Assembly: GCA_001657395.1 (NCBI GenBank)
Contig: LYSY01000002.1
Location: 496,001-560,000, forward strand
DNA from: Rhodospirillales bacterium BBD 1991-14
Lineage (GTDB): Bacteria; Pseudomonadota; Alphaproteobacteria; Kiloniellales; Kiloniellaceae
Length of the DNA stretch: 64,000 nt
Direction: 5' to 3'
In this document: piece after piece, positions 1 to 9,494 of the stretch
Position numbering within the stretch: the stretch's first letter is position 1
How the letters are laid out: each line of letters begins with the position of its first letter
Notes under the pieces: model-generated
The model's database searches: none
What the model saw: only the letters and a program-made list of their open reading frames with translations
What the model was told of the DNA's origin: nothing
Translations under genes and position numbers: made by a program

Positions 1-1323
1 GCCATGCTGGGGGGCGCTGGCAACGTTCTGCGGAATCTGGCGGCTTTGGGTGCGCGGCCTTTGGGCGTCGCCGTGGTTGGCGAGGATGCCGCCGGCTGGG
101 AGGTGCGCGACCTGGCGGACAAATGCCTGGGGCCGGTGGAGGGCAAGGCGGATCTCGTGAGCGACGCAGGCCGGCCGACCACCATCAAGGAGCGCTTCAT
201 CGCCGGCGGCCAGCAACTGCTGCGGGCTGACCGCGAGGAGGCCGGCGGCCTCGCCAGCGAGATGACGGCTGCGGTCACCGAGGCGGCGCTTGCAGCGGTG
301 GAACAGGCGTCGGCGGTGATTCTCTCCGACTACGGCAAGGGCGTGCTCAGCCCCGCCGTCATCGAGGCCGTCGTGGCTGCTGCGGCCAAGCGCGGCTGTC
401 CGGTGGTCGTGGACCCCAAGGGCCGGGACTTCCGCCGGTACAAGGGGGCCGGCTGGGTGACGCCGAACCGGCGCGAGCTTCAGGAGGCCTCCGGCCAGCC
501 GGTGGAGGATGACGAGGCGGTCGTGGCGGCCTGCCGCACGGTCATTGCCGAGGCCGGCATCGGTGCGGTTCTGGCCACCCGGAGCGAGCATGGCATGACT
601 CTGGTGCAGGCTGGGCCGGGCGGCGGTGTTCATCACCTGAAGGCCCGGGCGCAGGAGGTCTACGATGTCTCCGGCGCCGGCGACACCGTCGTTGCGGCCT
701 TTGCCCTCGCCCTGGGCGCGGGGCTTCTGCCGGCCGAAGCGGCGAGCCTTGCCAACGCCGCTGCGGCGATTGTGGTGGGCAAGCTCGGGACGGCCGTCGC
801 ACAACCCGGCGAGATCGCACAGACTCTCCATGCCGATGAACTGCTGGCGGCGGAGACCAAGGTGGTCGATCTGGAAAGCCTCCTCGAGCAGGCCGCCCGC
901 TGGCGTCGGCGCGGCCTCAGGATCGGCTTCACGAACGGCTGCTTCGACCTCCTGCATCCCGGCCATGTCTCTTTGCTGCAGCAGGCCGGGGCGGCCTGCG
1001 ACCGCCTCGTTGTCGGGCTCAACAGCGATGCCTCGGTGCGGCGCCTGAAGGGCGATGGCCGGCCGGTGCAAAGCGAAGCGGCGAGAGGCGCCGTGCTGGC
1101 TTCGCTGGCCAGCGTGAGCCGCGTGGTGGTGTTCTCCGAAGACACGCCGCTCGCGCTCATCGAAGCCCTGAAGCCGGAGGTACTGGTCAAGGGAGCCGAC
1201 TACCGTCTCGACCAGGTGGTTGGCGCCGAGGTTGTTCAGAGCTATGGCGGCCGCGTCTTGCTGGCGCAGCTCACGCCCGGCCAGTCGACCACCGCCACCA
1301 TTGAGCGTCTGGCGCGCGGCTAG
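1..1323 (+). CDS. hldE: Bifunctional heptose-7-phosphate kinase / heptose-1-phosphate adenylyltransferase, 5' truncated
   Basis: HldE makes ADP-heptose precursor for the LPS inner core in the cytoplasm: the N-terminal ribokinase-like domain phosphorylates D-glycero-D-manno-heptose 7-phosphate and the C-terminal domain adenylylates the product. The visible protein (439 residues from the first in-window Met) opens inside the kinase domain at the GGAGNVLRNLAALGA substrate-binding block, which in full-length members lies tens of residues after the start, so the true start is upstream of the window. The PfkB signature DVSGAGDT is near residue 223. The nucleotidyltransferase starts near residue 308 with GFTNGCFDLLHPGH, and its HxGH motif is at about 318-321. 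Both halves look intact. The family assignment is very secure; only the 5' end is missing. Confidence 0.95.
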   Translation, partial: AMLGGAGNVLRNLAALGARPLGVAVVGEDAAGWEVRDLADKCLGPVEGKADLVSDAGRPTTIKERFIAGGQQLLRADREEAGGLASEMTAAVTEAALAAVEQASAVILSDYGKGVLSPAVIEAVVAAAAKRGCPVVVDPKGRDFRRYKGAGWVTPNRRELQEASGQPVEDDEAVVAACRTVIAEAGIGAVLATRSEHGMTLVQAGPGGGVHHLKARAQEVYDVSGAGDTVVAAFALALGAGLLPAEAASLANAAAAIVVGKLGTAVAQPGEIAQTLHADELLAAETKVVDLESLLEQAARWRRRGLRIGFTNGCFDLLHPGHVSLLQQAGAACDRLVVGLNSDASVRRLKGDGRPVQSEAARGAVLASLASVSRVVVFSEDTPLALIEALKPEVLVKGADYRLDQVVGAEVVQSYGGRVLLAQLTPGQSTTATIERLARG

Positions 1324-1475
1324 AGCAGATCCGCGTTTGATGGAATCGGCCCCATCGTCATTGGGGGGGCGATCCATCAAGCCGGTGAATCCGTTCTAAC
1401 ACTTTGAAATAGAGCGGATTCACATGTTTAGGCGGAAACCCAAAGTGTTTCCGTCTAAACATGATCCGCTCTAGA
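1324..1475. repeat. Mosaic intergenic inverted repeat (REP-like)
   Basis: The gap between hldE and mmcB is filled by two adjoining inverted repeats. The second, 1410-1473, is a long imperfect palindrome: the left arm TAGAGCGGAT + TCAC + ATGTTTAGGCGGAAAC is mirrored by GTTTCCGTCTAAACAT + G + ATCCGCTCTA around a loop near 1440-1446. The first, about 1335-1380, pairs GTTTGATGGAATCG with CGATCCATCAAGC. TAGAGCA-like ends recur at 1321, 1472 and 1993. The element lies between convergent genes and could fold in RNA as a bidirectional terminator, or be a dispersed REP-type element. I see no ORF in it. Confidence 0.7.
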
Positions 1476-1495
1476 GCATCCCGGCCGGCCTGGTC

Positions 1496-1981
1496 TCAGC
1501 CCGCGGGTGCGAAGGCATCCGGATCGATACAGAGGGTCAGGCGCCGCGCAGCGAGCTGGGCGAATCGCAGCGTGATGGCCCGCCGGCGCGCGGCATTCAG
1601 CGGCGCCGGCGCGGCTTCGCGAACGACGGTCGCGCCATAGGCATCGGCCACCATCAGGCCCTGGTCGCCGGGTATCAGTTCGCGCGGGAAGTCTTCCGCA
1701 ACGGCGAAGTAGAAGCGGTCGCAGTAGTCCCGGTATTCCGGCCACTTGTGGTCGCTGCGAAAGTCCTCGACGCTGGACTTGATTTCAATGATCGTCAGGC
1801 CGCCCTTGGGGTCCAGACACATGAGGTCGGCACGGCGGCCGCTGCGCAGGGTGAACTCCGAAAGGCAGACAAGACCCAGTTCCGCGTGGTAGCGCACCAG
1901 CCCGCGCGACAGCAGCGATGCCGTGTCGCGGCGGGCTGTTTCGGGAAGACCCTGGGGCTCGAAGGGCGGTGCCGGTGTCAT
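1496..1981 (-). CDS. mmcB: MmcB family DNA repair protein
   Basis: This 161-residue protein matches the alphaproteobacterial MmcB family (DNA repair, mitomycin C resistance in Caulobacter). It has the layout of a PD-(D/E)XK nuclease-like fold: Glu42, Asp52 in RRADLM, then Glu66-x-Lys68 in TIIEIKSS, followed by the conserved DFRSDHKWPEYRDYCDRFYFAV block (about 73-95). This suggests a small restriction-endonuclease-like enzyme, although the activity is not shown by sequence alone. It is transcribed towards hldE. A short membrane-protein gene lies upstream on the same strand, 66 bp away. I saw no convincing alphaproteobacterial SOS box (GTTC-N7-GTTC) in the short upstream gap. Confidence 0.85.
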   Translation of the reverse strand: MTPAPPFEPQGLPETARRDTASLLSRGLVRYHAELGLVCLSEFTLRSGRRADLMCLDPKGGLTIIEIKSSVEDFRSDHKWPEYRDYCDRFYFAVAEDFPRELIPGDQGLMVADAYGATVVREAAPAPLNAARRRAITLRFAQLAARRLTLCIDPDAFAPAG

Positions 1982-2047
1982 CGCCCCCGAGACTAGAGCA
2001 GAAGCGGGCGTGATGGAAACGCCCCTGCGGTCCGGCTGCTGCAGCCC

Positions 2048-2467
2048 CTAAAGCAGCACCTGCAGGACGACGGCCAGCAGGCCGGCCGGGATCAGCCAGA
2101 GGGCGGCGGTAATGGCATAGCCGAAGAAGGTGAAAGGGCCGGAGACCGCACCTTCGCTGAACAGGCGGTCGAAGCCGCGCCGCTCGCGGCCCAGCAGCAG
2201 CACCAGGTAATAGCGCCGCCGGCCGATCGGCAGGGAGCGGCGCAGTTCGACCGCGTGCTTGGCGACGCCGCGGGCACCGAACATGTTCTTGATTGCCGCG
2301 CATTGCTCGGGCGTGAAGCTGGCCGCCACCTTCGGGTCGATGCGCTTGAAATAGTGTTCGATGAATGGGTCGCGTTGGGGTGCCGGCCGATCGCGCGGCG
2401 GGGTGCTGACTTCAGCTGCGGCAGGGGGTAAGGCTTGTGATGAAGCGGATTGTTCAAACACGCTCAA
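2048..2467 (-). CDS. Small conserved membrane protein of unknown function
   Basis: This 139-residue protein has a Pro/Ala-rich disordered N-terminus (about 1-35). A middle segment (about 36-95) contains HAVELRRSLPIGRRRYYLV, reminiscent of a proteobacterial family of uncharacterised one-helix membrane proteins, and one hydrophobic helix occupies the C-terminal 30 residues (FFGYAITAALWLIPAGLLAV). There is no signal peptide, so a C-terminally anchored inner-membrane protein with a cytoplasmic domain is the simplest reading. It lies upstream of mmcB on the same strand and could be co-transcribed. Coding use resembles its neighbours. I cannot name its function. Confidence 0.6.
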   Translation of the reverse strand: MSVFEQSASSQALPPAAAEVSTPPRDRPAPQRDPFIEHYFKRIDPKVAASFTPEQCAAIKNMFGARGVAKHAVELRRSLPIGRRRYYLVLLLGRERRGFDRLFSEGAVSGPFTFFGYAITAALWLIPAGLLAVVLQVLL

Positions 2468-2775
2468 AAGCTCCTGACGGGCAACGGACCTTCGTGGCTT
2501 TCAAAATGTCACGGCAGCTTTAAGAAGCTGTTAAGGACTGAGCGCCTTTGGCTTGAATTCGTGCAAAAGCCGAAGGGTTCCGGCTTGCGCGCCTCTCTCC
2601 GGAGGTGAACTGCGGCCTCGCCTTCCCTATATTGTCGGTTTGTGCGGTGTGGTTTTTGGTTGCTGCGCCCCTGTAACATGGGTCAAGGGCCCTGGCCGGT
2701 GCCTGCCGGCGGAAGCGCCTAGGGATTGTGGGCGGCAGCCCCCCTGCCGCGGCCCGGGATGAGACGAGGAACCGC
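2468..2775. other. Divergent intergenic region between the membrane protein gene and yciB
   Basis: These 308 bases separate two divergently oriented genes and must hold both promoters. The part from about 2500 to 2560 is less GC-rich than the rest. I see no ORF with convincing features, no RNA gene and no strong inverted repeat. Confidence 0.5.
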
Positions 2776-3375
2776 GTGAGCGAAGCAACAGAGACAAAGG
2801 CGCCGGCGTGGCTGAGGCCGGCGGTCGACTACGGGCCCCTGGCGATCTTCTTCGCGACCTATTGGCTGAGCGACCTGATGGTGGCGACGCTGGCCATCAT
2901 GATCGCCACAGCGGTGGCCCTGCTGCTGTCTTTTGTGATCGAGCGGCGCTTGCCCCCCATGCCTTTGGTCACGGCCGTGGTGGTCGTGGTTTTCGGCGGT
3001 CTCACCCTCTGGCTGGACGACGAGACCTTTTTCAAGATGAAGCCGACCATCGTGCAGCTGCTGTTCGCGGCCGTCCTCTTCGGCGGCCTGGTGTTCAAGC
3101 GGCCTCTCCTGAAACCGCTTCTCGGGTCGGCCTGGCCTTTGGACGAAGCGGGCTGGGCAAAGCTGTCCAGCCGCTTTGCCTGGTTCTTCGTTGCGATGGC
3201 GGCCCTCAACGAGGCGGTCTGGCGCACGCAGTCGACGGACTTCTGGGTCACCTTCAAGGTCTTCGGTATTCTCGCTCTGACCTTTGTCTTCGTTGCTTCG
3301 CAGATTTACTTCATGCGCGGCCACATGCTGTCGTTGGACGAAGACCAAGCGGAGACGAGCGGCCGAGAGGGCTGA
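2776..3375 (+). CDS. yciB: Inner-membrane septation protein A (YciB/IspZ family)
   Basis: The product, 199 residues from the GTG start, is a polytopic inner-membrane protein of the YciB/IspZ family, which is linked to septation and cell-envelope integrity. The opening PAVDYGPLAIFFATYWLSDLMVAT is the family hallmark, and about five hydrophobic helices follow (DLMVATLAIMIATAVALLLS, LVTAVVVVVFGGLTLWL, VQLLFAAVLFGGLVFK, and others). The conserved LNEAVWRTQSTDFWVTFKVFG segment is near residue 150. I chose GTG 2776 over the in-frame GTG 2728 because GAGACGAGGA sits just upstream and the resulting length fits the family. The gene stands alone. Confidence 0.9.
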   Translation: MSEATETKAPAWLRPAVDYGPLAIFFATYWLSDLMVATLAIMIATAVALLLSFVIERRLPPMPLVTAVVVVVFGGLTLWLDDETFFKMKPTIVQLLFAAVLFGGLVFKRPLLKPLLGSAWPLDEAGWAKLSSRFAWFFVAMAALNEAVWRTQSTDFWVTFKVFGILALTFVFVASQIYFMRGHMLSLDEDQAETSGREG

Positions 3376-3664
3376 AGTCCTAGGATTTTCCGACGGTTGG
3401 TGCCCTGCGACCCGGTCCGGACCGGGCGGCGGCGGCCGGTCCTTCGGCCGGGTATCGGGCGTGCTGTTCCAGCCTTTGTGCGGGTTTAAGCGCCGCCGGC
3501 CGTCGGCGTGGAAGATATTGTCTAAGAGACAATTATCAGTTGTTCTCGTTATGCAATATTCTAGAGAACTCCAATATCGTTAGAGTTTTCAATCTTTATT
3601 AACTTCACTCTCCTTTACTGACCCGCAAACTCATGAAACCAGATGCCTTTGCGGGGTAACCAAG
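3376..3664. promoter_or_regulatory. Intergenic promoter region with perfect palindrome ATTGTCT-aag-AGACAAT
   Basis: Upstream of the PhnD-like gene the sequence turns abruptly A/T-rich (about 3510-3615), as expected of a promoter. It contains a perfect 7-bp inverted repeat with a 3-bp spacer at 3517-3533, extendable as GATA...TATC with one bulge. A second A/T-rich block (3550-3600) follows. The symmetry is typical of an operator for a dimeric regulator. Which regulator binds is unknown. Confidence 0.45.
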
Positions 3665-4552
3665 ATGAGCTTTCTGTTCACGCGCAGACACACGCTGTGC
3701 TCGCTTGCAGCGGCCCTGGGTGTCGCTGCGGTCGCCGGGTTCAACCCCACGCCTGCTGACGCCAAGGTCGTCCTGACCTTCGGGACCTACGCTCCGGACA
3801 AGCCGTCGGCGATGGTCGCGCAGCTGCGGCCGACCCTCGATGTCATTGCCGAGGAAACGTCCAAGGTCCTCGGCGAGGAAGTGGAGATCAAGCTTCAGCT
3901 CGTGAAGGGCTACGAGGCCGGTGTCGACCTGATCGTCAACGGCGATGTCGACTTCACGCGCCTGGGTCCGGCTTCCTACGTCTTTGCCAAGGAATCGCAG
4001 CCCGGCCTGTCCGTTCTTGCGATGGAGAACAAGAACGGGGCCAAGTCGTTCAACGGCATCATCGCCGTGCATCGCGACAGCGCGCTGAGCGACGTCGCCG
4101 AGCTGCGGGGCCACAGCTTCGCCTTTGGATCGAAGCGCTCGACACTCGGGCGCTATTTCTCCCAGCTCACCCTGATGCGCGCCGGCCTCTATGCCCGCGA
4201 TCTCGCGCGCTATGACTACCTCGGCCGCCACGACAAGGTCGGCCGCGCTGTCGGCTCCGGTCTCTTCGACGCCGGTGCGCTGGAGGAGACCACCTTCAAG
4301 AAGCTGGTGGACAGAGGCGTTCCGATCCGCGCCCTCTACAAGTTCAGGAACTCGACCCGTCCCTGGGTTGCCCGCGCCGGTCTGGATCCGCGGGTTAAGG
4401 ATGCCCTGCAGCAGGCGCTCCTGAACGTCACGGATCGCAACGCGCTCAAGGCCCTGCGCTTTGACGGCTTCTTCGAAGGCGATGACAGCGATTACGAACC
4501 GACCCGTGAGGCGATCCGGCAGAACCCGCAGTTCTTCGCTCAGCTTCAGTGA
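3665..4552 (+). CDS. PhnD-like periplasmic phosphate/phosphonate-type binding protein
   Basis: This 295-residue secreted protein has an N-terminal signal (RRHTLCSLAAALGVAAVAGF, cleavage near PADA-K) and a PhnD/PtxB-type periplasmic binding fold: LTFGTYAPDKPSAMVAQL at the mature N-terminus, VNGDVDFTRLGPASYVFA (ligand loop), and the hinge block LRGHSFAFGSKRSTLGRYF. The family binds phosphonate, phosphite or phosphate esters for ABC importers. No permease or ATPase is nearby; the next gene, 32 bp downstream, is a membrane histidine kinase. I infer that it may act as a sensory binding protein feeding that kinase rather than as a transport component. The ligand cannot be called from the sequence. 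Confidence 0.8.
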   Translation: MSFLFTRRHTLCSLAAALGVAAVAGFNPTPADAKVVLTFGTYAPDKPSAMVAQLRPTLDVIAEETSKVLGEEVEIKLQLVKGYEAGVDLIVNGDVDFTRLGPASYVFAKESQPGLSVLAMENKNGAKSFNGIIAVHRDSALSDVAELRGHSFAFGSKRSTLGRYFSQLTLMRAGLYARDLARYDYLGRHDKVGRAVGSGLFDAGALEETTFKKLVDRGVPIRALYKFRNSTRPWVARAGLDPRVKDALQQALLNVTDRNALKALRFDGFFEGDDSDYEPTREAIRQNPQFFAQLQ

Positions 4553-4584
4553 CCTCAGCCGCCGGTGGCACCCATAGGCCGTAG

Positions 4585-6120
<1,536 letters not shown>

Positions 6121-6184
6121 CACCTCTCCCGGTTTCCGGGCGGCGACTTTCGGCCGCCGCCGCAGGGCTTGAAGCGGGTCCGCT

Positions 6185-7420
6185 CTAGCCGCTGCATTCC
6201 TGGCGCCAGTTCCGCGGAATCACCTCGGCGACCGCCGCGGCGAAGGTCTGGAGCCGGCACATCGGCGAGTCGCATCCGGGGATCGTGATGACCTGCTCGC
6301 CGTCGTCGGTGACGAACTTCATGCGCACCGCGAAGTCGCCCGGGGCGGTCTCGTGCAGTTCAAAGGCATAATGCGACCCCAGAGGCGGGACCCTGCCCTT
6401 GAACAAGGGGCCCTCGGTGCGGGCCGTTTCGATGCTCAGGGCCGCATCCACCCCCAGCATCGTGCGCTGGTGTCCGGAATAGAGGTAGAGGCGCTTGGCG
6501 TCCGGCTTGCTTTCGGCCACCTTGACGAAGTTCTTCAGAACCTCGCCGACGAAGGATCCGCCGGTGAGCCGGCCGACCGTGCGGCCGAGGAACTGATGAT
6601 GGTAGTTCCAGTCCGCCAAGTCGCTCATCTGTTCCATGTCCTCGCGCGAGATGCCCTCAGGCAGCGGCAGATCGTGCTGCAGGTTGGCTGACAGCGGCTC
6701 GTAAACCTCGTTGACGAGGTACAGCATTCTGCCGATCCGCTCGCCTTCGTTCACGCCCATGACCGCGGAAACGCGGCGCAGGAAGTCTTCATACTTGCGG
6801 CCCTGCGTTTCATAGAGTTCGGTGTTCCCGAGGCGCTTGACGAAATCGCGGTAGCGGGTGCAGCTGGCGCGACCGGTCCAGGGGCGCATGACCGCGTCGT
6901 TCTCCAGCGCCACGGCATGGACCGGCACCGGCGTGAAGGCGAGATCGGCGCGCGGCGCGGCCTCCATGTCGGAAAGATAGACGGAGGGATCCGGGCCCAC
7001 GCCCAGGGGATAGAGGCCGAGGATCATCATCTGGGCGGACTGCAGCGCGCGGTCCGTGTTGCTGGCGCGGACATGGACCTCGTCGGTGTGGTAGCGCGCG
7101 CTGATGAGACCCAGATCCTCGACATAACGCTTTCTCAGGCGCTGGCCCTGTTCGTACATGCCGCGCATGCCGACGGCCGTAAGCTGGCTGAAACCCATCG
7201 GCCACTCGGTGGCGTTCTTCGGCGGCGAGTACTTCGGCGAAATGACGCCGTGGCGGTACAGCAGCGAGACGGCCCGCAGCGTTTCCCGATCACTTTCCAA
7301 CGATGCTGCGTCCTGCGCGGCGGCAGGTGCGAAGGGGGTTGCCGAAAGCAGGATCGCCGCTGCGGCAGCGCCGAGCAGGGTCCTTCTTGTTGCGCGAAGC
7401 GAGTGGTCTCGGATGGTCAT
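6185..7420 (-). CDS. Tat-exported histidine-type phosphatase (acid phosphatase, branch 2)
   Basis: This 411-residue protein has a twin-arginine signal (RATRRTLLGAAAAAILLSA, cleavage near AAA-Q) and the catalytic RHG motif at 56-58 (LLYRHGVISPKYSP), as in histidine acid phosphatases that hydrolyse phosphate monoesters in the periplasm. The later motif, normally His-Asp, reads SGHQRTMLG here, so the usual acidic proton donor next to the second His is Gln. A nearby FELHE may substitute, or activity may differ. I chose ATG 7420 over upstream in-frame starts because AGGAAGGAAAGG precedes it directly. It is the last gene of a leftward DUF4956-VTC-phosphatase operon. Confidence 0.8.
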   Translation of the reverse strand: MTIRDHSLRATRRTLLGAAAAAILLSATPFAPAAAQDAASLESDRETLRAVSLLYRHGVISPKYSPPKNATEWPMGFSQLTAVGMRGMYEQGQRLRKRYVEDLGLISARYHTDEVHVRASNTDRALQSAQMMILGLYPLGVGPDPSVYLSDMEAAPRADLAFTPVPVHAVALENDAVMRPWTGRASCTRYRDFVKRLGNTELYETQGRKYEDFLRRVSAVMGVNEGERIGRMLYLVNEVYEPLSANLQHDLPLPEGISREDMEQMSDLADWNYHHQFLGRTVGRLTGGSFVGEVLKNFVKVAESKPDAKRLYLYSGHQRTMLGVDAALSIETARTEGPLFKGRVPPLGSHYAFELHETAPGDFAVRMKFVTDDGEQVITIPGCDSPMCRLQTFAAAVAEVIPRNWRQECSG

Positions 7421-7508
7421 CGCCGTGATCCTTTCCTTCCTGGTCTTTTGTGTTCCGAGGTTCATTGCCAAAGACGTCTTCGTGAGTCTCCCCGCTTCGA
7501 CCGGCCGC

Positions 7509-8372
7509 TTACTGGAAGCGGCTGGATCGGAAGCGCCGGCTGCGGAATTGGTCGAAGCAGCGCTCCAGGGCGACTGCAAACTTGGAGAAGGTGCGCTGCT
7601 GCAGGCCGAGGCTGTTGAGCCGCGAGATCAGGATTTTCGGCACCTGCTCGTTGTACTTCACCTCCAGCACGGTCTCGCCCCCGGGCAGCGCCTCGATATA
7701 GCCGGCAGGAGGGCTGTCGGCGCGGGTCGCAAGGCTGCATTGGAAGCGCGTGTCGAAGGTGACCCTGAGGCTGCCGTAGAAGTCGCTGTGAAAGGCCTCG
7801 CGGTTGTACACCGTCATCACGCAGGGCTGCAGGTTATAGCGGTCGCAGAGATAGATGAACTCGCGGGCGACGGCATCTTGGTGTCCCTGCAGCACGCGCG
7901 CCGCGGAGCCGCCGTTCAGCAGGTCGTCCGCCTCCGCCTTTGTCAGCTGCAGGCGGCGCTTGGCGACGATGCGGTCGTAGCGGCCTTTGAACTCCAGGAA
8001 GACAGAGGAGGCTTCGGCGCCCAAGGCAGAGCGGTAGAAGCGGATGCGCGGCTTGATGCGGGCCAGCTCGCCTTCGTGTTTCTCTGTGTAGTAGCGGTAG
8101 TGCGGCGAGTCGAAATAGACCGACTGATTGACGTAGCCGCCCTGCTGACCGTTGTTGGCATCGGGCGCCAGCAGCCCGGAGAGGACGGCGCGCACCTGGC
8201 GCAGGTCGCGGGCGGGGATCAGGTACTTGATCTCGTAGCGGTTTGTGTAAGCCTGAGGCCAGAGCGGTCCGGGCGGCGCTTCTTCGGCGGCCGGGTCTGC
8301 GGGGCGTGCCGGTCCGCCGAGCGAGACCGGATCCAGTTCCGTATCGCGCCTTGCCCGGCTGCGCTCAGACAT
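7509..8372 (-). CDS. VTC-domain polyphosphate polymerase-like protein
   Basis: This 287-residue soluble protein has a VTC domain (TTM/CYTH-like tunnel fold). RYEIKYLI opens the domain at about residue 44, QSVYFDSPHYRYY follows, and the charged strands KPRIRFYR, FLEFKGRYDRIVAKRRL and VLEVKYNE carry the basic residues that line the tunnel in yeast Vtc4, which makes polyphosphate from ATP. Residues 1-40 are Pro/Ala-rich and probably disordered. It overlaps the upstream DUF4956 gene by 8 bp, a strong sign of translational coupling. Proteins with this domain combined with DUF4956 membrane partners are known in bacteria but poorly characterised. The activity is therefore inferred. Confidence 0.85.
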   Translation of the reverse strand: MSERSRARRDTELDPVSLGGPARPADPAAEEAPPGPLWPQAYTNRYEIKYLIPARDLRQVRAVLSGLLAPDANNGQQGGYVNQSVYFDSPHYRYYTEKHEGELARIKPRIRFYRSALGAEASSVFLEFKGRYDRIVAKRRLQLTKAEADDLLNGGSAARVLQGHQDAVAREFIYLCDRYNLQPCVMTVYNREAFHSDFYGSLRVTFDTRFQCSLATRADSPPAGYIEALPGGETVLEVKYNEQVPKILISRLNSLGLQQRTFSKFAVALERCFDQFRSRRFRSSRFQ

Positions 8373-9057
8373 TCACGGAGCCTTCGCCGACGAGCAGGTT
8401 GATGGCCTGAGGGTTCACCTTCTCGCGCAGGCGATCGATGAAGTCGCCGTACTCCACGCGCGGTTTCAGCTCGACTTCGTAGACGACCTCTTCCAGCCCG
8501 GCATCGTCGCTGACACGGCTGATCGACACCACGGCGTAGTGGCGGCAGTACTCCCGGCAGAGCGCCGCGACGGCATCCTTCTCCAGCGGGTCGATGCGCA
8601 GCTTCAGCACATAGGAGCGATGGTCGAGATCGCCGAACTTGAAGGCGTGGAAGGCCAGCATCAGCGCGCCGAGGAAAACGGTGAAGATGGCCGCATAGAG
8701 GTGGAAGCCGGTGCCCGCCGCCATGCCGATGGCGATGGCGGCAAAGATGAAGATCAGATCGCGGCTGTCTTTGACCGGCGTGCGAAACCGCACGATGGAC
8801 ATGGCGCCGACCAGGGCGAAGGCCCGTGCGATCTCCGACCCGATGACGATCATGATCAGGGAGACGATGAGCCCGACCAGGACGATCGACTGGACATAGG
8901 ACTTCGAATAGGAATAGCCGCCGTGGGTTCGGATGTAGATCCATGCCAGAACGAAGTTCAGCACTGCGCTGGTCAGCAGGGCGAACACAAGATCGGTAAG
9001 AGTGACGCTTGGAGTGATCTCCAGGGTGGTCAACAGGTCCTGAGGCAATTCTTCCAT
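8365..9057 (-). CDS. DUF4956 membrane protein
   Basis: This 230-residue protein matches the DUF4956 family. About four hydrophobic segments lie in the N-terminal half (LTDLVFALLTSAVLNFVLAW, SIVLVGLIVSLIMIVIGSEI, LIFIFAAIAIGMAAGTGF, and one near 130). The conserved FALVGAMSIVRFRTPVKDSRDL motif sits on the cytoplasmic side, and a soluble C-terminal alpha/beta domain (about 150-230) follows. The start ATG has GGAGAGAG upstream. The gene overlaps the VTC gene by 8 bp. In other bacteria DUF4956 proteins accompany VTC-domain proteins, so a membrane platform or channel for polyphosphate synthesis is plausible. This is inference from context. Confidence 0.8.
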   Translation of the reverse strand: MEELPQDLLTTLEITPSVTLTDLVFALLTSAVLNFVLAWIYIRTHGGYSYSKSYVQSIVLVGLIVSLIMIVIGSEIARAFALVGAMSIVRFRTPVKDSRDLIFIFAAIAIGMAAGTGFHLYAAIFTVFLGALMLAFHAFKFGDLDHRSYVLKLRIDPLEKDAVAALCREYCRHYAVVSISRVSDDAGLEEVVYEVELKPRVEYGDFIDRLREKVNPQAINLLVGEGSVNV

Positions 9058-9494
9058 GTACTGCGGCTCTCTCCACGCATGCGAAAAGGGTGGTCGCTAC
9101 AGGGACGCCCTCGATGCACGGAAACCCGCTCGAACTGCCCCCCGCCCTGGTTCAATCTCTGGTCATGCCGGACCTGTTGTCAAAGGTCTTCCGACTCAAC
9201 CATCGGATTAAATTACCGTGATAACTCCAAAAACCAAGATTAATTGTGACAGAATTGTTTCACTGGATGATATTTGATTTGCTTGTTCTTTCATAGCGTG
9301 TAGTAGAAAGGAAATATTACCTAATTAACCTTATTCGCGCTTCTGTTGATTAGGGATCTTGTGTGTCTGTTTAGAGGTTGCTTGAGAAGCGGCCTTTGAT
9401 TTTCACTGCAGAACGCTGTGGTTGACGCAATTACTATTATGCCCGGGCACCACGATGACCGGGTCGGCCGGACCCCCTGAACCCGGTCGGCGTT
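9058..9494. other. AT-rich intergenic region upstream of the DUF4956 operon
   Basis: This 437-bp gap has no convincing ORF. The stretch of about 9195-9420 is strikingly A/T-rich compared with the flanks and holds many possible -10-like sequences in both directions, so it is the likely promoter region of the leftward DUF4956-VTC-phosphatase operon. A hairpin just after the DUF2336 stop codon lies at its right end. No RNA gene was recognised, although a small RNA is possible. Confidence 0.5.
9457..9488 (-). terminator. Terminator-like hairpin after the DUF2336 gene
   Basis: GACCGGGT (9457-9464) and ACCCGGTC (9481-9488) form a perfect 8-bp stem with a 16-nt loop, six bases past the stop codon of the leftward DUF2336 gene. 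On the minus strand it is followed after about 20 nt by an A/T-rich stretch rather than a tight T tract, so intrinsic termination is only likely, not certain. Confidence 0.4.
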
